Shown piece after piece: positions 32,131 through 41,385 of a stretch of 64,000 nt of DNA. The translations under genes and the position numbers were made by a program. The notes beneath the pieces were generated by a model. It saw only the letters and a list, made by a program, of their open reading frames with translations, searched no databases and had not been told where the DNA came from. Source of the stretch: an uncultured Prevotella sp. Its GTDB lineage: Bacteria; Bacteroidota; Bacteroidia; Bacteroidales; Bacteroidaceae. The DNA lies in the NCBI GenBank assembly GCA_900540375.1, contig UQFS01000004.1, positions 66,799 to 130,798 of the forward strand, given 5' to 3'. Each line of letters begins with the position of its first letter. Within the stretch, counting starts at the first letter, position 1.

Positions 32131-33951
32131 ATGAAAGAGTTCCTGCAAGTACTCCGACGGTTTCTGCCGCCTTACAAGAAATATTTGGCACTGTCCATCT
32201 TGTTCAATATCCTTTCTGCGATATTGAATATCTTTTCCTTTGCCACACTCATTCCCCTGCTGCAAATTCTGTTCAAAACGGAAGGAGCCCATTCTGCCAC
32301 GGCTATGATGCCATGGGCTTGGAACAAAGAAGTGCTGAGTAACAATGCCGACTATTTGGTGCAGCAGGTCATCGCAGAGTTCGGCTCTTCCACGACATTG
32401 CTGCTTATCGGTCTTGTGCTGGTGGTGATGACGGGTCTGAAAACGCTGACTTACTTTCTGTCCTCGGCAACGATCATCCCAATCCGTACCGGGGTGGTGC
32501 GTGACATCCGCAATCAGCTCTATCGGAAGATTACGTCGCTCGACCTCGGCTTCTTCAGCGACGAGCGCAAAGGCGACATCATTGCCCGCATGACGGGCGA
32601 CGTGCAGGAAATAGAAAACTCCATCATGTCAAGCATCGACATGCTGTTCAAGAATCCTGTGCTGATCATCTCTTACTTCGTGGCCATGCTGTTGATCAGC
32701 TGGCAGCTGACACTGTTCACCATTGTTTTTGTGCCCGTTTTCGGATGGTTCATGGGACAGGTGGGAAGAAAGCTCAAGCAACGGAGTATTAAAGCACAGG
32801 GCTTGTGGAGCGACACCATGAGCCAAGTGGAGGAAACCTTGGGAGGTCTACGTATCATTAAGGCCTTCTGTGCCGAAGAGAAGATGAACAAGCGCTTCGA
32901 CAGCATCAACTCTGCTTACCGTGACAACATCATGAAGGTGAATACCCGTCAGCAGCTTGCGCACCCCATGAGCGAGTTCTTAGGAACTGTGATGATCGTC
33001 ATCGTGCTTTGGTTTGGCGGTATCCTGGTGCTCAACAAGCAAGTGCTCAGCGGTCCTACCTTCATTTATTACATGGTGATCCTCTACAGCATCATCAATC
33101 CTCTGAAAGAATTCTCCAAAGCCGGCTATAATATTCCGAAGGGTCTGGCATCTATGGAGCGTGTCGATAAGATTCTCAAGGCCGAATCCAATATCAAGGA
33201 AGCAGCTCTTCCAAAGCATATCAGCAACTTTGAACATCAGATAGAGTTCCGCCACGTCTCGTTTAAGTACGACAACCTGTGGGTACTTCGTGACATCAAC
33301 CTTGTCATTCCCAAGGGCAAGACCATTGCGCTCGTGGGACAGAGCGGCTCTGGAAAATCCACTTTGGTGGACCTGATACCACGCTATTACGACGTGCAGG
33401 AGGGTGAGGTGCTCATCGACGGCATTAATGTCAAGGACCTCGGAATCCACGACCTGCGTCAGCTCATCGGCAATGTCAACCAGGAAGCTATCCTCTTCAA
33501 CGACACCTTTTATAATAATATCACCTTCGGTGTGGACAACGCCGGCAAGGAAGAGGTCATTCGCGCGGCAAAGATCGCCAATGCCTATGACTTTATCATG
33601 GCTTCGGAGCATGGCTTCGACACCAACATCGGTGACCGTGGCGGCCGTCTCTCGGGCGGACAGCGTCAGCGCGTCAGCATCGCACGCGCCATCCTCAAGA
33701 ATCCGCCCATCCTCATCCTTGACGAGGCTACCTCCGCTCTTGACACCGAGAGCGAGCGACTCGTGCAGGATGCTTTGGAGCGACTGATGAAAACACGTAC
33801 TACGGTGGCGATCGCTCACCGTCTCTCAACGATCAAGAATGCCGACGAGATCTGTGTGCTCCATGAGGGAAAGATTGTGGAGCGTGGCACCCACGACGAG
33901 CTGATGGCTCTGCAGGGATATTACAAGCGTCTGCACGACATGCAAAGCTGA
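32131..33951 (+). CDS. ABC exporter, membrane and ATPase domains fused (MsbA-like)
   Basis: A 606-residue half-transporter. Residues 1-330 hold six membrane helices; the ATPase domain starts near 365 with Walker A GQSGSGKST (about 404-412), signature LSGGQRQRVSIARA, Walker B LILDEATSALD and the switch His in AHRLST. Such homodimers flip lipids or export drugs or peptides. The genes that follow (lipid acyltransferase, LPS-type kinase, glycosyltransferases) suggest lipid A or core flipping as for MsbA, but the substrate is inferred from context only. Confidence 0.88.
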   Translation: MKEFLQVLRRFLPPYKKYLALSILFNILSAILNIFSFATLIPLLQILFKTEGAHSATAMMPWAWNKEVLSNNADYLVQQVIAEFGSSTTLLLIGLVLVVMTGLKTLTYFLSSATIIPIRTGVVRDIRNQLYRKITSLDLGFFSDERKGDIIARMTGDVQEIENSIMSSIDMLFKNPVLIISYFVAMLLISWQLTLFTIVFVPVFGWFMGQVGRKLKQRSIKAQGLWSDTMSQVEETLGGLRIIKAFCAEEKMNKRFDSINSAYRDNIMKVNTRQQLAHPMSEFLGTVMIVIVLWFGGILVLNKQVLSGPTFIYYMVILYSIINPLKEFSKAGYNIPKGLASMERVDKILKAESNIKEAALPKHISNFEHQIEFRHVSFKYDNLWVLRDINLVIPKGKTIALVGQSGSGKSTLVDLIPRYYDVQEGEVLIDGINVKDLGIHDLRQLIGNVNQEAILFNDTFYNNITFGVDNAGKEEVIRAAKIANAYDFIMASEHGFDTNIGDRGGRLSGGQRQRVSIARAILKNPPILILDEATSALDTESERLVQDALERLMKTRTTVAIAHRLSTIKNADEICVLHEGKIVERGTHDELMALQGYYKRLHDMQS

Positions 33952-33975
33952 TGCATCGCTAAACGATTGACGATT

Positions 33976-34947
33976 ATGACGAAACTCGTATATTGGCTTT
34001 TCTACGCACTGTCGCTTCTGCCTTTCCGAGTGCTCTACGTGCTCTCTGACATGGAGTTTGTGTTCATGTACTATGTGGTGCGCTACCGCCGAAAGATAGT
34101 GCGGCGCAACCTCTCCACGGCTTTTCCGCAGAAAGACCGCTCGGAGATCGTGCACTTGGAGCGTCGCTTCTACCATTGGTTCTGCGACTATTTCTTCGAA
34201 GCCTTGAAACTTCTGAGCATCAGCGACAAGGAATTGCGCCGCCGGTTCATCACTTACAACTCCGAGCAAGTGGAGCAGTGCTTCAAAGAGGGACAGGACG
34301 TGGCCGCCATCCTTGGGCATTATTGCAATTGGGAATGGCTTTCCTGTGTAGGCATCGACTTGCCGCCGGAGCGTGTCATGGGGTTGATCTACGACCCACT
34401 GCACAACGATGCCTTTGACTATCTCTTCCGCCGTATACGATCTTCTCAGCCCAATGTGATCACCGTCCCTAAGAAAGACATCCTCAGACAGCTCATCAAA
34501 CTCCGGCAGGAAGGGCGGAGGTCTATCTTCGGCTATATCGCCGACCAGGCACCCAAGTGGGAGAATATCCATTGCTGGTTGCCTTTCCTGAACCACGACA
34601 CGCCGGTCTTCACGGGAGCCGAGCGCATCATGCGCAAGATGAACAATGCCGTCTTCTATGTGGAGATGGGGCGTCCGCGGCGTGGCTACTATACGTGTAC
34701 CTACCATCTCATCACCCGCGAGCCGAATACGCTGCCGGAGTTTGGCATCACACGCGAGTTCTTTGCCATGTTGGAGAAAACCATCAGCCGTCAGCCCGAA
34801 TATTATCTATGGAGCCACGACCACTGGAAGCGCACTCATGAAGAGTTTGACCGCCGATTTCAGGTAGTCAATGGAAAAGTGATGAAAGTAGCTGTGCTGA
34901 CGAAAGAGAAATCACAAAATAGAAATGAAGATAACAGTCAACCCTAA
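33976..34947 (+). CDS. Lysophospholipid acyltransferase family protein (LpxL/HtrB-like)
   Basis: A 323-residue inner-membrane acyltransferase. An N-terminal hydrophobic segment is followed by the family's LRRNLSTAFP-like stretch (VRRNLSTAFPQ), catalytic His in GHYCNWEW (HX4E, about 113-120), and YIADQAPK with PVFTGAERIMRKM. LpxL/LpxM enzymes add secondary acyl chains to lipid A. Start at ATG 33976; an upstream TTG at 33967 is less likely. Its 3' end overlaps the kinase gene by 23 bp. Confidence 0.85.
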   Translation: MTKLVYWLFYALSLLPFRVLYVLSDMEFVFMYYVVRYRRKIVRRNLSTAFPQKDRSEIVHLERRFYHWFCDYFFEALKLLSISDKELRRRFITYNSEQVEQCFKEGQDVAAILGHYCNWEWLSCVGIDLPPERVMGLIYDPLHNDAFDYLFRRIRSSQPNVITVPKKDILRQLIKLRQEGRRSIFGYIADQAPKWENIHCWLPFLNHDTPVFTGAERIMRKMNNAVFYVEMGRPRRGYYTCTYHLITREPNTLPEFGITREFFAMLEKTISRQPEYYLWSHDHWKRTHEEFDRRFQVVNGKVMKVAVLTKEKSQNRNEDNSQP

Positions 34948-35677
34948 ATACGAGTACTTGCGTCATTTCTTAGAGGCACTTCCTGACAGGTTTGAGACCG
35001 AAGGAAACTATATATATGGAGGAAGACGTAATCTCATTAAGAGTTTTCTGACACCTGACGGAATAGAGGTGAATGTAAAACGCTATCATCAGCCCAACTG
35101 CATCAACCTGCTGGTTTATTCATCAGGTTTGAGGAGCCCCAAGGGAATTCGTGCCTACAAATTCGCTGGTGTCCTCAATGCAAAGGGTATCAGCACACCG
35201 GAGCCTATCGCTTATCTTGAGAAACGTAAGGGTGGACTCTTAGGGCAGAGCTTTTTCATTAGCAAGCAGTGTTCTTATTCTCACCTGCTCTACGAGATGG
35301 GCGATGCTCTTCCCAATGTCTATGAACCCATGGCCGATGCCCTTGCGCACTTTACGGCGCATATGCACGAACAGGAGGTGCTGCATTTAGACTTTTCTCC
35401 AGGCAACATTCTGTGGGACAAAGAGGGCGATGACTACCATTTCTCCATAGTAGATATTAACCGTATGCGGTTCGGTCCCGTGTCATTGCGAAGTGGATGT
35501 AAGAGCTTCGCACGTCTATGGGGCCCCAAGCGATTTATACAGCTATTAGTGAGGCGCTATGCCGAGTTAAGAGCTTTCGATGCGGACAAGGCCGAGAGCG
35601 TGGCTATGAAAGCACGGCGAAAGTTTTGGAAACATTATATGCAAAAACGAGAAATTGAATTCAAACTTGAACTATAA
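34925..35677 (+). CDS. LPS kinase InaA/WaaP-type family protein
   Basis: A 250-residue protein-kinase-like fold. The catalytic loop is HLDFSPGNIL (about 156-165; His-x-Asp and Asn) and the metal loop VDINRM (Asp-Ile-Asn where kinases have DFG), as in the InaA/WaaP/Kdo kinase family that phosphorylates lipid A or core sugars. The N-terminal Gly-rich loop is degenerate; a Lys at VKRYH may bind ATP. Overlaps the acyltransferase by 23 bp, so the two belong together. This gene and the next look more AT-rich than those before. Confidence 0.75.
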   Translation: MKITVNPKYEYLRHFLEALPDRFETEGNYIYGGRRNLIKSFLTPDGIEVNVKRYHQPNCINLLVYSSGLRSPKGIRAYKFAGVLNAKGISTPEPIAYLEKRKGGLLGQSFFISKQCSYSHLLYEMGDALPNVYEPMADALAHFTAHMHEQEVLHLDFSPGNILWDKEGDDYHFSIVDINRMRFGPVSLRSGCKSFARLWGPKRFIQLLVRRYAELRAFDADKAESVAMKARRKFWKHYMQKREIEFKLEL

Positions 35678-35686
35678 ATATATGCA

Positions 35687-36733
35687 ATGAATCATAGGAT
35701 TTGTTTTTTGACACATAATTATCGTGGACTGAGAAGTTCTGGCAATAAAGCCAAGCACGACAATGAGATCACGTTGCGAGAGCTTGGGGCTGTCAACTTA
35801 GGTCTTCCCACCACTTACTATCATAGTAAGGTCGTGTCATTCTTTCTTGACTTGGCCGGAGTCTTGAAATTGGGACTTACCGTACGCCGTGGAGATATTG
35901 TGGTACTGCAATATCCTATAAAGAAGTATTTCTCTTTTATTTGCAATGAGGCTCATGCCCGTGGGGCAAAGGTCGTAGCGCTGATTCACGACCTTGGTTC
36001 CATGAGACGTCGCAAGCTCACAATAGAAAAAGAGATTTTACGGCTAATGCATGCCGACTATGTTATTGCGTCAAACGACACTATGAAGGGATGGCTCTTA
36101 CAACATGGTTTCACCCATGGGTTGGGTGCCTTACAACTGTTCGACTATCGCTCGGCTTCTACCTGTCCTGATATAGTTGCCAGTGAGCGAACGGCCTTAC
36201 CAAGAGTTGTCTATGCCGGGGCATTAAGTCCGCGCAAGAATCTCTTTCTCCTTGATGTGCAATCAGTAAAAAACTACGATCTCGAGGTCTTTGGGAATAA
36301 AGAGGGACTGCCAGGACTAAAAGAGTCGGAACATGTCCATCTTCATGACTTCATGGCATCGGAAGACTTTATCGCCCATGTTCCGGGCGACTATGGCTTA
36401 GTATGGGATGGTGACAGTCTCTCTACCTGTTCCGGACATTTCGGGGAGTATCTACGGTGGAACTCCCCCCATAAGGCCTCTTTTTACCTTCGTGCCGGTC
36501 TGCCGTTGATAGTATGGAAGCAGTCCGCTTTGGCAACAGTTGTGGAAAGCATGGGAATAGGAATACTCATTGACAGTCTGGAGGAGCTCGACGAACGGCT
36601 GTTGGCCGTTACGGCAACGCAGCGCGCATCCATGTCTGCACAAGTGCACAAAGTATCCCAGCTTCTTAGCACGGGGGGCTTCTTTAAGACCGCATTGAGT
36701 GAGGCTGTCAATAAACTCTCCTGGGAGTCTTAA
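35687..36733 (+). CDS. Glycosyltransferase, galactofuranosyltransferase-like (GT-B)
   Basis: A 348-residue cytoplasmic glycosyltransferase. The N-half pattern (LTHNYRG, GDIVVLQYPI, VVALIHDLGSMRR, MHADYVIASNDTMKGWL) and the C-half (VYAGALSPRKN, YGLVWDGDSL, NSPHKASFYLRAGLPLIVW) resemble WbbI/GlfT-type galactofuranosyltransferases of O-antigen clusters. No UDP-galactopyranose mutase gene is in the window, so the sugar is uncertain. Located 10 bp after the kinase gene, in the same operon. Confidence 0.7.
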   Translation: MNHRICFLTHNYRGLRSSGNKAKHDNEITLRELGAVNLGLPTTYYHSKVVSFFLDLAGVLKLGLTVRRGDIVVLQYPIKKYFSFICNEAHARGAKVVALIHDLGSMRRRKLTIEKEILRLMHADYVIASNDTMKGWLLQHGFTHGLGALQLFDYRSASTCPDIVASERTALPRVVYAGALSPRKNLFLLDVQSVKNYDLEVFGNKEGLPGLKESEHVHLHDFMASEDFIAHVPGDYGLVWDGDSLSTCSGHFGEYLRWNSPHKASFYLRAGLPLIVWKQSALATVVESMGIGILIDSLEELDERLLAVTATQRASMSAQVHKVSQLLSTGGFFKTALSEAVNKLSWES

Positions 36734-37038
36734 ATTATCATATTCTTTTGATATCCTTAATTATAGGATTGCGTCCATATTTCCATTCTTTTATGTGCAA
36801 GGTTGGCACTGTATCTGTGTTTATTAAGTAAGCAAGGGTAGCGATGATTCCCTATCCAATTCACTATCAGAAAACCGGATTTCAAGAAGATGGTTGGAGG
36901 AATAGGGGATTTCTGCCTGTTTATCGTCATAAAGAAAAAGGATTTGAGTACATATAACAATTGACTTGTCTGTCATGAGCGGCGTAGAGCCACTGGTATA
37001 ATATGGACAATTGTCACTAAGAATTATTTATCAGTATC
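36734..37038. other. Intergenic, no gene seen
   Basis: AT-rich gap of 305 bp. I see no frame worth calling and no TAnnTTTG promoter close to the next start. A perfect 10-bp palindrome GACAATTGTC (37016-37025) stands 13 bp before the ATG at 37039, and a matching ACAATTG at 36957-36963. Confidence 0.5.
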
Positions 37039-37818
37039 ATGAAAATCTCTTTGATTGTCACAACTTACAATTGGCCGGAGGCATTAAAGCTTAGTCTGGA
37101 TAGTATTAAACGGCAAACGCGGATGCCCGATGAAGTCATCATCGCGGATGATGGTTCAGGGGATGCTACGCGCCAGCTCATCGAACGGTATCAGTCCGAC
37201 TTTCCTTGTCCGCTTTATCATTCGTGGATTCCCGACATGGGTTTCCGTGCTGCGATGTCGCGCAATGAGGCTTTACGCCGCTACTGCACGGGCGACTATA
37301 TTATCTTCATTGACCAGGACATCATCCTCGACCCGCATTTTGTCGCTGACCATGAGGCTTGGGCAGAGCCTGGCTGCTTCGTAGCCGGGGGCCGTGCAAA
37401 GCTGTTGCCGGAGCTTACCCGCAGGCTGACGAGCGGCGAGCTCATTCATTTGGGATTCTTCACTCATGGACTCACCCGTCGCTCCAATCTGATTCATGCT
37501 CCCTGGCTTGAGCCTGTCATGCGATATATGTATTGTTGGAAACCTCTTTACGGCCGTAGTGCCAATATGGCGGTATGGGCCGAGGACCTGAAAAAGACCA
37601 ACGGCTTTGACGAGAAGCTTACGGGCTATGGGGTAGAGGACATCGACCTGTTTAACCGTCTTCTCAACCTCGGCGTGAAAAAGAAGTATGCGCAGTTCGC
37701 GGCGAACTGTTATCATCTCTATCATCGTCGTGGCAAAGTGGTGGACCGCAACCGCCATATTGCCTTTGAAAACCGTAACCGCACATTCTGTCCTTACGGA
37801 CTGGTCACGCTCGCGTAA
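37039..37818 (+). CDS. Glycosyltransferase family 2 with galactosyltransferase-like C-domain
   Basis: A 259-residue GT-A enzyme: MKISLIVTTYNWPEAL, IIADDGSGD, the metal-binding FIDQDIIL (a D-x-D) near residues 92-99, then a C-terminal GYGVEDIDLFNRL segment typical of the galactosyltransferase-type end. Transfers a sugar from a nucleotide donor in the cytoplasm. 6 bp before a second GT2 gene. Confidence 0.88.
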   Translation: MKISLIVTTYNWPEALKLSLDSIKRQTRMPDEVIIADDGSGDATRQLIERYQSDFPCPLYHSWIPDMGFRAAMSRNEALRRYCTGDYIIFIDQDIILDPHFVADHEAWAEPGCFVAGGRAKLLPELTRRLTSGELIHLGFFTHGLTRRSNLIHAPWLEPVMRYMYCWKPLYGRSANMAVWAEDLKKTNGFDEKLTGYGVEDIDLFNRLLNLGVKKKYAQFAANCYHLYHRRGKVVDRNRHIAFENRNRTFCPYGLVTLA

Positions 37819-37824
37819 AAGGAT

Positions 37825-38832
37825 ATGGACAAGCTCATCACTGTGATCATCCCCTCCTACAACATGGAGGCTTATCTCGAACGCTGTGTCCGCTCGTTGC
37901 TTTGTCCTGGCTACCAGCGCATTGAGGCGATCATCGTCAATGACGGAAGCCATGACGGTACGCTGAAACTGGCGCGTGCGCTCGAAGCGGAACGGCGCGA
38001 CATGGTGCGTGTCATCGACAAGACCAATGGCAACTACGGTTCTTGCATCAATGCGGCCCTGCCTTTGGCTACTGGTAAATACGTGAAGGTGCTCGATGCC
38101 GATGACTGTTTCGACACTACCGCGTTGGGAGAGTATCTCGACAGTCTTGAGCGCTCGGATGCAGATTATATCGTGAACGATATGGTGAAGGTTTGGACTG
38201 ACCATGAGGACGTGCGCACGTTCAAGTGGGAAGCCGACAAGGATCTGGATCTCGCAGACGTCTATCAGGACGATGGCTTCCTCAAGATCACCATGCACGA
38301 CGTTGCTTACAAGACCGCATTGGTGCGGAGTATCGGTTACAAACAGACCGAGGGTGTCTCGTATTCCGATGTGGAGTGGAACTTCACGCCCTTGGTGGCA
38401 GTGCACACCATGAGGTATATGCCGGTTCCGCTCTATCGTTATACGCTGGACAGGCCGGGGCAGACGGTAGCCGACGGCATGGAGGACCGCCATTTCTGCG
38501 ACAATGTGACCGTGATGAAATCCATGGTTGAGCACTATGCGCGCCGAGGCAATATCCCAACTCATATCGAGTGGCTCACCGAACGCCTGCTTGCGCGTCG
38601 TGCAAAGTTTGTCTATCGCCGCTGTCTGTTGCGCTTAGCCGACACAACCGAGCCCGCACTCGCTCTGCTCGACAAGCAAGTACAGACGCTCACACCCACG
38701 CTGAGCCATTATCTCGACCACATGAGGCTCAGCACGCCCTTGCTTCCTATGCACTACATCAGGCTGTGGCGACGAAATCCCAACGACTGGCGCTACCGAT
38801 TGGGAGTGACCATGTATCATTGGCTGCACTGA
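37825..38832 (+). CDS. Glycosyltransferase family 2
   Basis: A 335-residue GT-A enzyme: VIIPSYNMEAYLERCVRSL, AIIVNDGSHDGT and VKVLDADDCFD (metal D-x-D near 93-96). After the catalytic core (about 1-230) there is a basic C-terminal part without membrane helices. Last gene on this strand before a hairpin and the convergent LicD gene. Sugar unknown. Confidence 0.88.
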   Translation: MDKLITVIIPSYNMEAYLERCVRSLLCPGYQRIEAIIVNDGSHDGTLKLARALEAERRDMVRVIDKTNGNYGSCINAALPLATGKYVKVLDADDCFDTTALGEYLDSLERSDADYIVNDMVKVWTDHEDVRTFKWEADKDLDLADVYQDDGFLKITMHDVAYKTALVRSIGYKQTEGVSYSDVEWNFTPLVAVHTMRYMPVPLYRYTLDRPGQTVADGMEDRHFCDNVTVMKSMVEHYARRGNIPTHIEWLTERLLARRAKFVYRRCLLRLADTTEPALALLDKQVQTLTPTLSHYLDHMRLSTPLLPMHYIRLWRRNPNDWRYRLGVTMYHWLH

Positions 38833-38860
38833 CATCTGATGATGACAGCGTATAAAAGAC

Positions 38861-38900
38861 ATATAGCACGCATCGGATCTTTGTTCGGCGCGTGCTATAT
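38861..38900. terminator. Hairpin between convergent operons
   Basis: ATATAGCACGC (38861-38871) and GCGTGCTATAT (38890-38900), an 11-bp perfect stem with an 18-base loop, between the GT2 gene (+) and LicD gene (-). Confidence 0.65.
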
Positions 38901-38912
38901 ATAATAAGGTGT
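38896..38912. repeat. 17-base word shared with the tRNA-Arg leader
   Basis: TATATATAATAAGGTGT is identical to 10646-10662 on the same strand, 28 kb away. It overlaps the right arm of the hairpin. Confidence 0.7.
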
Positions 38913-38937
38913 GCTTGCTTTGTGTTTTGGCAAGCCT

Positions 38938-39864
38938 TTAATGTTTTAGTTTCTTCAACAGTCTGCTTAGGGCTGAGCGCTTATATTCCTTGAAGACCTT
39001 CGGCGCCAGTTCGCGGTAGTCTTCCGTGGTGCTGATCACCACCGTACCATGGTTGTTGGCGGCGTGGATGGGCGTCATATAGTTCGGACCGTACTGTGTG
39101 CACAGGAACTCGTCATATCCGGCAGGCACCGGTACTTGCATGTTTTCGAAGGGCACCCACAGCGTTTTGTCGAAGATATGTCGGTCGAAGACAAATTTAT
39201 CGCCGTCGATCGTTATCTCAGCCCAGTGAGCAGAGTCTTCCACACGGTTGGCGCGCAGACGGTCCTCGATGGGCTTGAAATAGTTCTGTCGTCCGCATTT
39301 GGCGAGCGTGTGGCGGATGCTGATGCGTCGGAACACCTGTCCCCAACGCCCGGAATAGAGAATGTTGAGCTCAGCGGCCTTGAGACGACGAATGTCGTGG
39401 CGCGTGGTCTTGACAAGCGTCTTGCGCGCGGCGATGTCCTCGGGCACGCCGTCGATGGGAAAGATGTCGACGAAGATGCCCTGATGGAACTTGCGGTACG
39501 ACTCGCTGGGCCGTACACATGTGGTGCCATTGCAGCGGAGCTGGGCATGGCCACGGATATAATAAGGGTCGGTATAAACCGACTGAAGGAAGAAGCGGGG
39601 TTCGAATTCGTCGGCCAGCTTGATGAGTTGGTCATAGTCAGGGCGTGGCATGACGATGTCGATGTCGTCGTCCCAAGGGATGTAGCCATGGTGACGAATG
39701 GCTCCTAACAGTGTTCCGCCGTCGCACCACAGCCTCAGTCCATGGGCTTTGCACACGTCGATGAGGCGCTGAAACATCGTGAGCTGTATGTTCCACACGG
39801 CTTTCATCTTTGTGTCTATCGTGTAGCCGTCACGTGTCTCTTGTTTCAAGTTGACCGATTCCAT
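38938..39864 (-). CDS. LicD family protein (second copy)
   Basis: A 308-residue LicD protein: RLWCDGGTLLGAIRHHGYIP with WDDDIDIVMPRPDYD (about 45-80) and GIFVDIFPIDGVPED. Like the first copy at 6042, it would add a phospho-alcohol such as phosphocholine to a surface glycan. A longer frame begins at 39888, but that start would sit in an inverted repeat, so Met at 39864 (MESVNLKQ) is preferred. Convergent with the GT2 pair and divergent from the GT4 gene. Confidence 0.85.
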   Translation of the reverse strand: MESVNLKQETRDGYTIDTKMKAVWNIQLTMFQRLIDVCKAHGLRLWCDGGTLLGAIRHHGYIPWDDDIDIVMPRPDYDQLIKLADEFEPRFFLQSVYTDPYYIRGHAQLRCNGTTCVRPSESYRKFHQGIFVDIFPIDGVPEDIAARKTLVKTTRHDIRRLKAAELNILYSGRWGQVFRRISIRHTLAKCGRQNYFKPIEDRLRANRVEDSAHWAEITIDGDKFVFDRHIFDKTLWVPFENMQVPVPAGYDEFLCTQYGPNYMTPIHAANNHGTVVISTTEDYRELAPKVFKEYKRSALSRLLKKLKH

Positions 39865-39880
39865 ATAATTTATTATTACT

Positions 39881-39908
39881 ATCGGCAATCTATTTCGGGA
39901 TTGCCGAT
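39881..39908 (-). promoter_or_regulatory. Inverted repeat in the LicD leader
   Basis: ATCGGCAATC (39881-39890) and GATTGCCGAT (39899-39908), 10-bp perfect arms with an 8-base loop, 17-44 bp before the LicD start and within the transcribed leader. It could be an RNA hairpin near the start codon or a protein site. Confidence 0.6.
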
Positions 39909-39956
39909 GCGTTTCTTTTCATTCCCGGTAATAAACTTACTCGGTTCTTTATTGTT

Positions 39957-39965
39957 GCAAAGGTA
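39957..39965 (-). promoter_or_regulatory. LicD promoter -7 box
   Basis: Minus-strand TACCTTTGC, about 93 bp before the LicD ATG. No good -33 TTTG. Confidence 0.6.
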
Positions 39966-40176
39966 CTACTTTTTAGTGAATTATGAATGGCAACCTTTGG
40001 AAAAGTAAAGAAAAGAATAGAGCTTTCTCCCCCGTATCTCGTATTTAGTCTTATTAGCATCATGCGATGGTTGGCAGCAGCAAAAGAAACGGATGAAAAC
40101 ACAGGAAAATAATGTTTTTTGGTGTTTCCCTCTGTTTTTTTGTAGTAAAATCGTGAGATGTATTAGAAAGAATCCA

Positions 40177-40184
40177 TATCTTTG
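40177..40184 (+). promoter_or_regulatory. Promoter -7 box right at the GT4 start
   Basis: TATCTTTG ends only 4 bases before the ATG at 40189. The usual distance from this box to the first transcribed base would place the RNA start at or next to the start codon. Confidence 0.6.
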
Positions 40185-40188
40185 TAGC

Positions 40189-41325
40189 ATGAACATCAAA
40201 ATAGGAATGGACGCGAAGCGCATCGTGCGCAACGCGTCGGGCTTAGGAAGCTATGGACGCAATCTGGTCAATGCGCTGACCGACAGCAGTGACTGTCCCG
40301 AACTCGTGCTCTATGCCCCCGATGAGGGACGCTCCGACCTGTGCAGTCAGGTTCACGCATCAGAGCGGTTGCGGTTTGCCTATTCCGGCAAGCGCTGGCG
40401 GCTGGCCCAGGATCTGTGGCGCGGCAAAGGCATCGTGAGGGACCTGCGGCGCGACGGCATCGGCCTGTATCATGGACTCACCGGCGAGCTGCCCCGGGGC
40501 GTACGCCGCGCAGGTATCAAGACCGTGGTGACGATCCACGATCTCATCTTTCTGCGCCATCCCGAATACTATCATCGGCTCGACGTGATGCTCTATCGCC
40601 GCAAGTTCTACCGCACGCTGCGCGAGGCCGACCGCATCATCGCCATCAGTGAATGCACCAAGCGCGACATCCTCTACTATTCCGATTATCCTGCCGACCG
40701 CATTGATGTCATCTATCAGAATTGCAGCAGTGACTTCCGTCGGACGGCGAGCGATGCCGAGCGGGCGGCCGTTCGTCACCGCTATTCTCTTCCCGACCAT
40801 TATATCCTCAACGTCGGCACCATCGAGGAGCGTAAGAACGTGATGCTCGCCGTGAAAGCTTTGCAGCAGCTGCCCCAAGAGGAGCAGCTGGTCATCGTTG
40901 GCCGCAAGACCGGCTACACCAACGAGGTGATGGAGTACGCTGCCCGTCATGGTGTCGACGACCGCATCGTGTTGCTCCATGGCGTGCCCAATGCCGACCT
41001 GCCCGCCCTCTATCAGTTGGCCGACGTCTTTGTCTATCCTTCTCGCTACGAGGGCTTTGGCGTGCCCGTCATCGAGGCTGCTCAGAGTGGGCTGCCCGTG
41101 GTGGCGGCCACCGGCTCCTGCTTGGAAGAGGCCGGCGGACCGGACAACAGCTATGTCGATCCCGACGATGCCGATGCCATGGCAGCGGATATTAACCGGT
41201 TGCTTACCGACGAGGATGAGCGGAGGAGCGTGGCGCTCAAAGGCAGCGAATATGTCCGTCGCTTTGAGGGCAACCGCGTGGCAGAACAGATGCTGGAAGA
41301 GTACAGGCGGGTGCTGGGACGCTGA
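40189..41325 (+). CDS. Glycosyltransferase family 4 (GT-B)
   Basis: A 378-residue retaining glycosyltransferase. N-terminal IKIGMDAKRIVRNASGLGSYGRNL, middle TIHDLIFLRHPEYY and ISECTKRDIL, then the donor-binding half with NVGTIEERKN and the E-x7-E region YPSRYEGFGVPVIEA (about 285-299). Sugar donor unknown. The frame continues upstream to 40093, but the promoter box at 40177 excludes that; 40189 keeps the first beta strand whole, while 40207 is a less likely alternative. Downstream lies a 22-bp repeat array. Confidence 0.88.
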   Translation: MNIKIGMDAKRIVRNASGLGSYGRNLVNALTDSSDCPELVLYAPDEGRSDLCSQVHASERLRFAYSGKRWRLAQDLWRGKGIVRDLRRDGIGLYHGLTGELPRGVRRAGIKTVVTIHDLIFLRHPEYYHRLDVMLYRRKFYRTLREADRIIAISECTKRDILYYSDYPADRIDVIYQNCSSDFRRTASDAERAAVRHRYSLPDHYILNVGTIEERKNVMLAVKALQQLPQEEQLVIVGRKTGYTNEVMEYAARHGVDDRIVLLHGVPNADLPALYQLADVFVYPSRYEGFGVPVIEAAQSGLPVVAATGSCLEEAGGPDNSYVDPDDADAMAADINRLLTDEDERRSVALKGSEYVRRFEGNRVAEQMLEEYRRVLGR

Positions 41326-41385
41326 GAGTTCGAAAGTTGCGCGATGGCGGTTGCCGTAAAGTCTGTTATTTGAAGAGTTCTCCCC

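Noticed and set aside
37273..38565. 430-codon minus-strand frame
   Set aside because: Antisense to the two GT2 genes; no domain.
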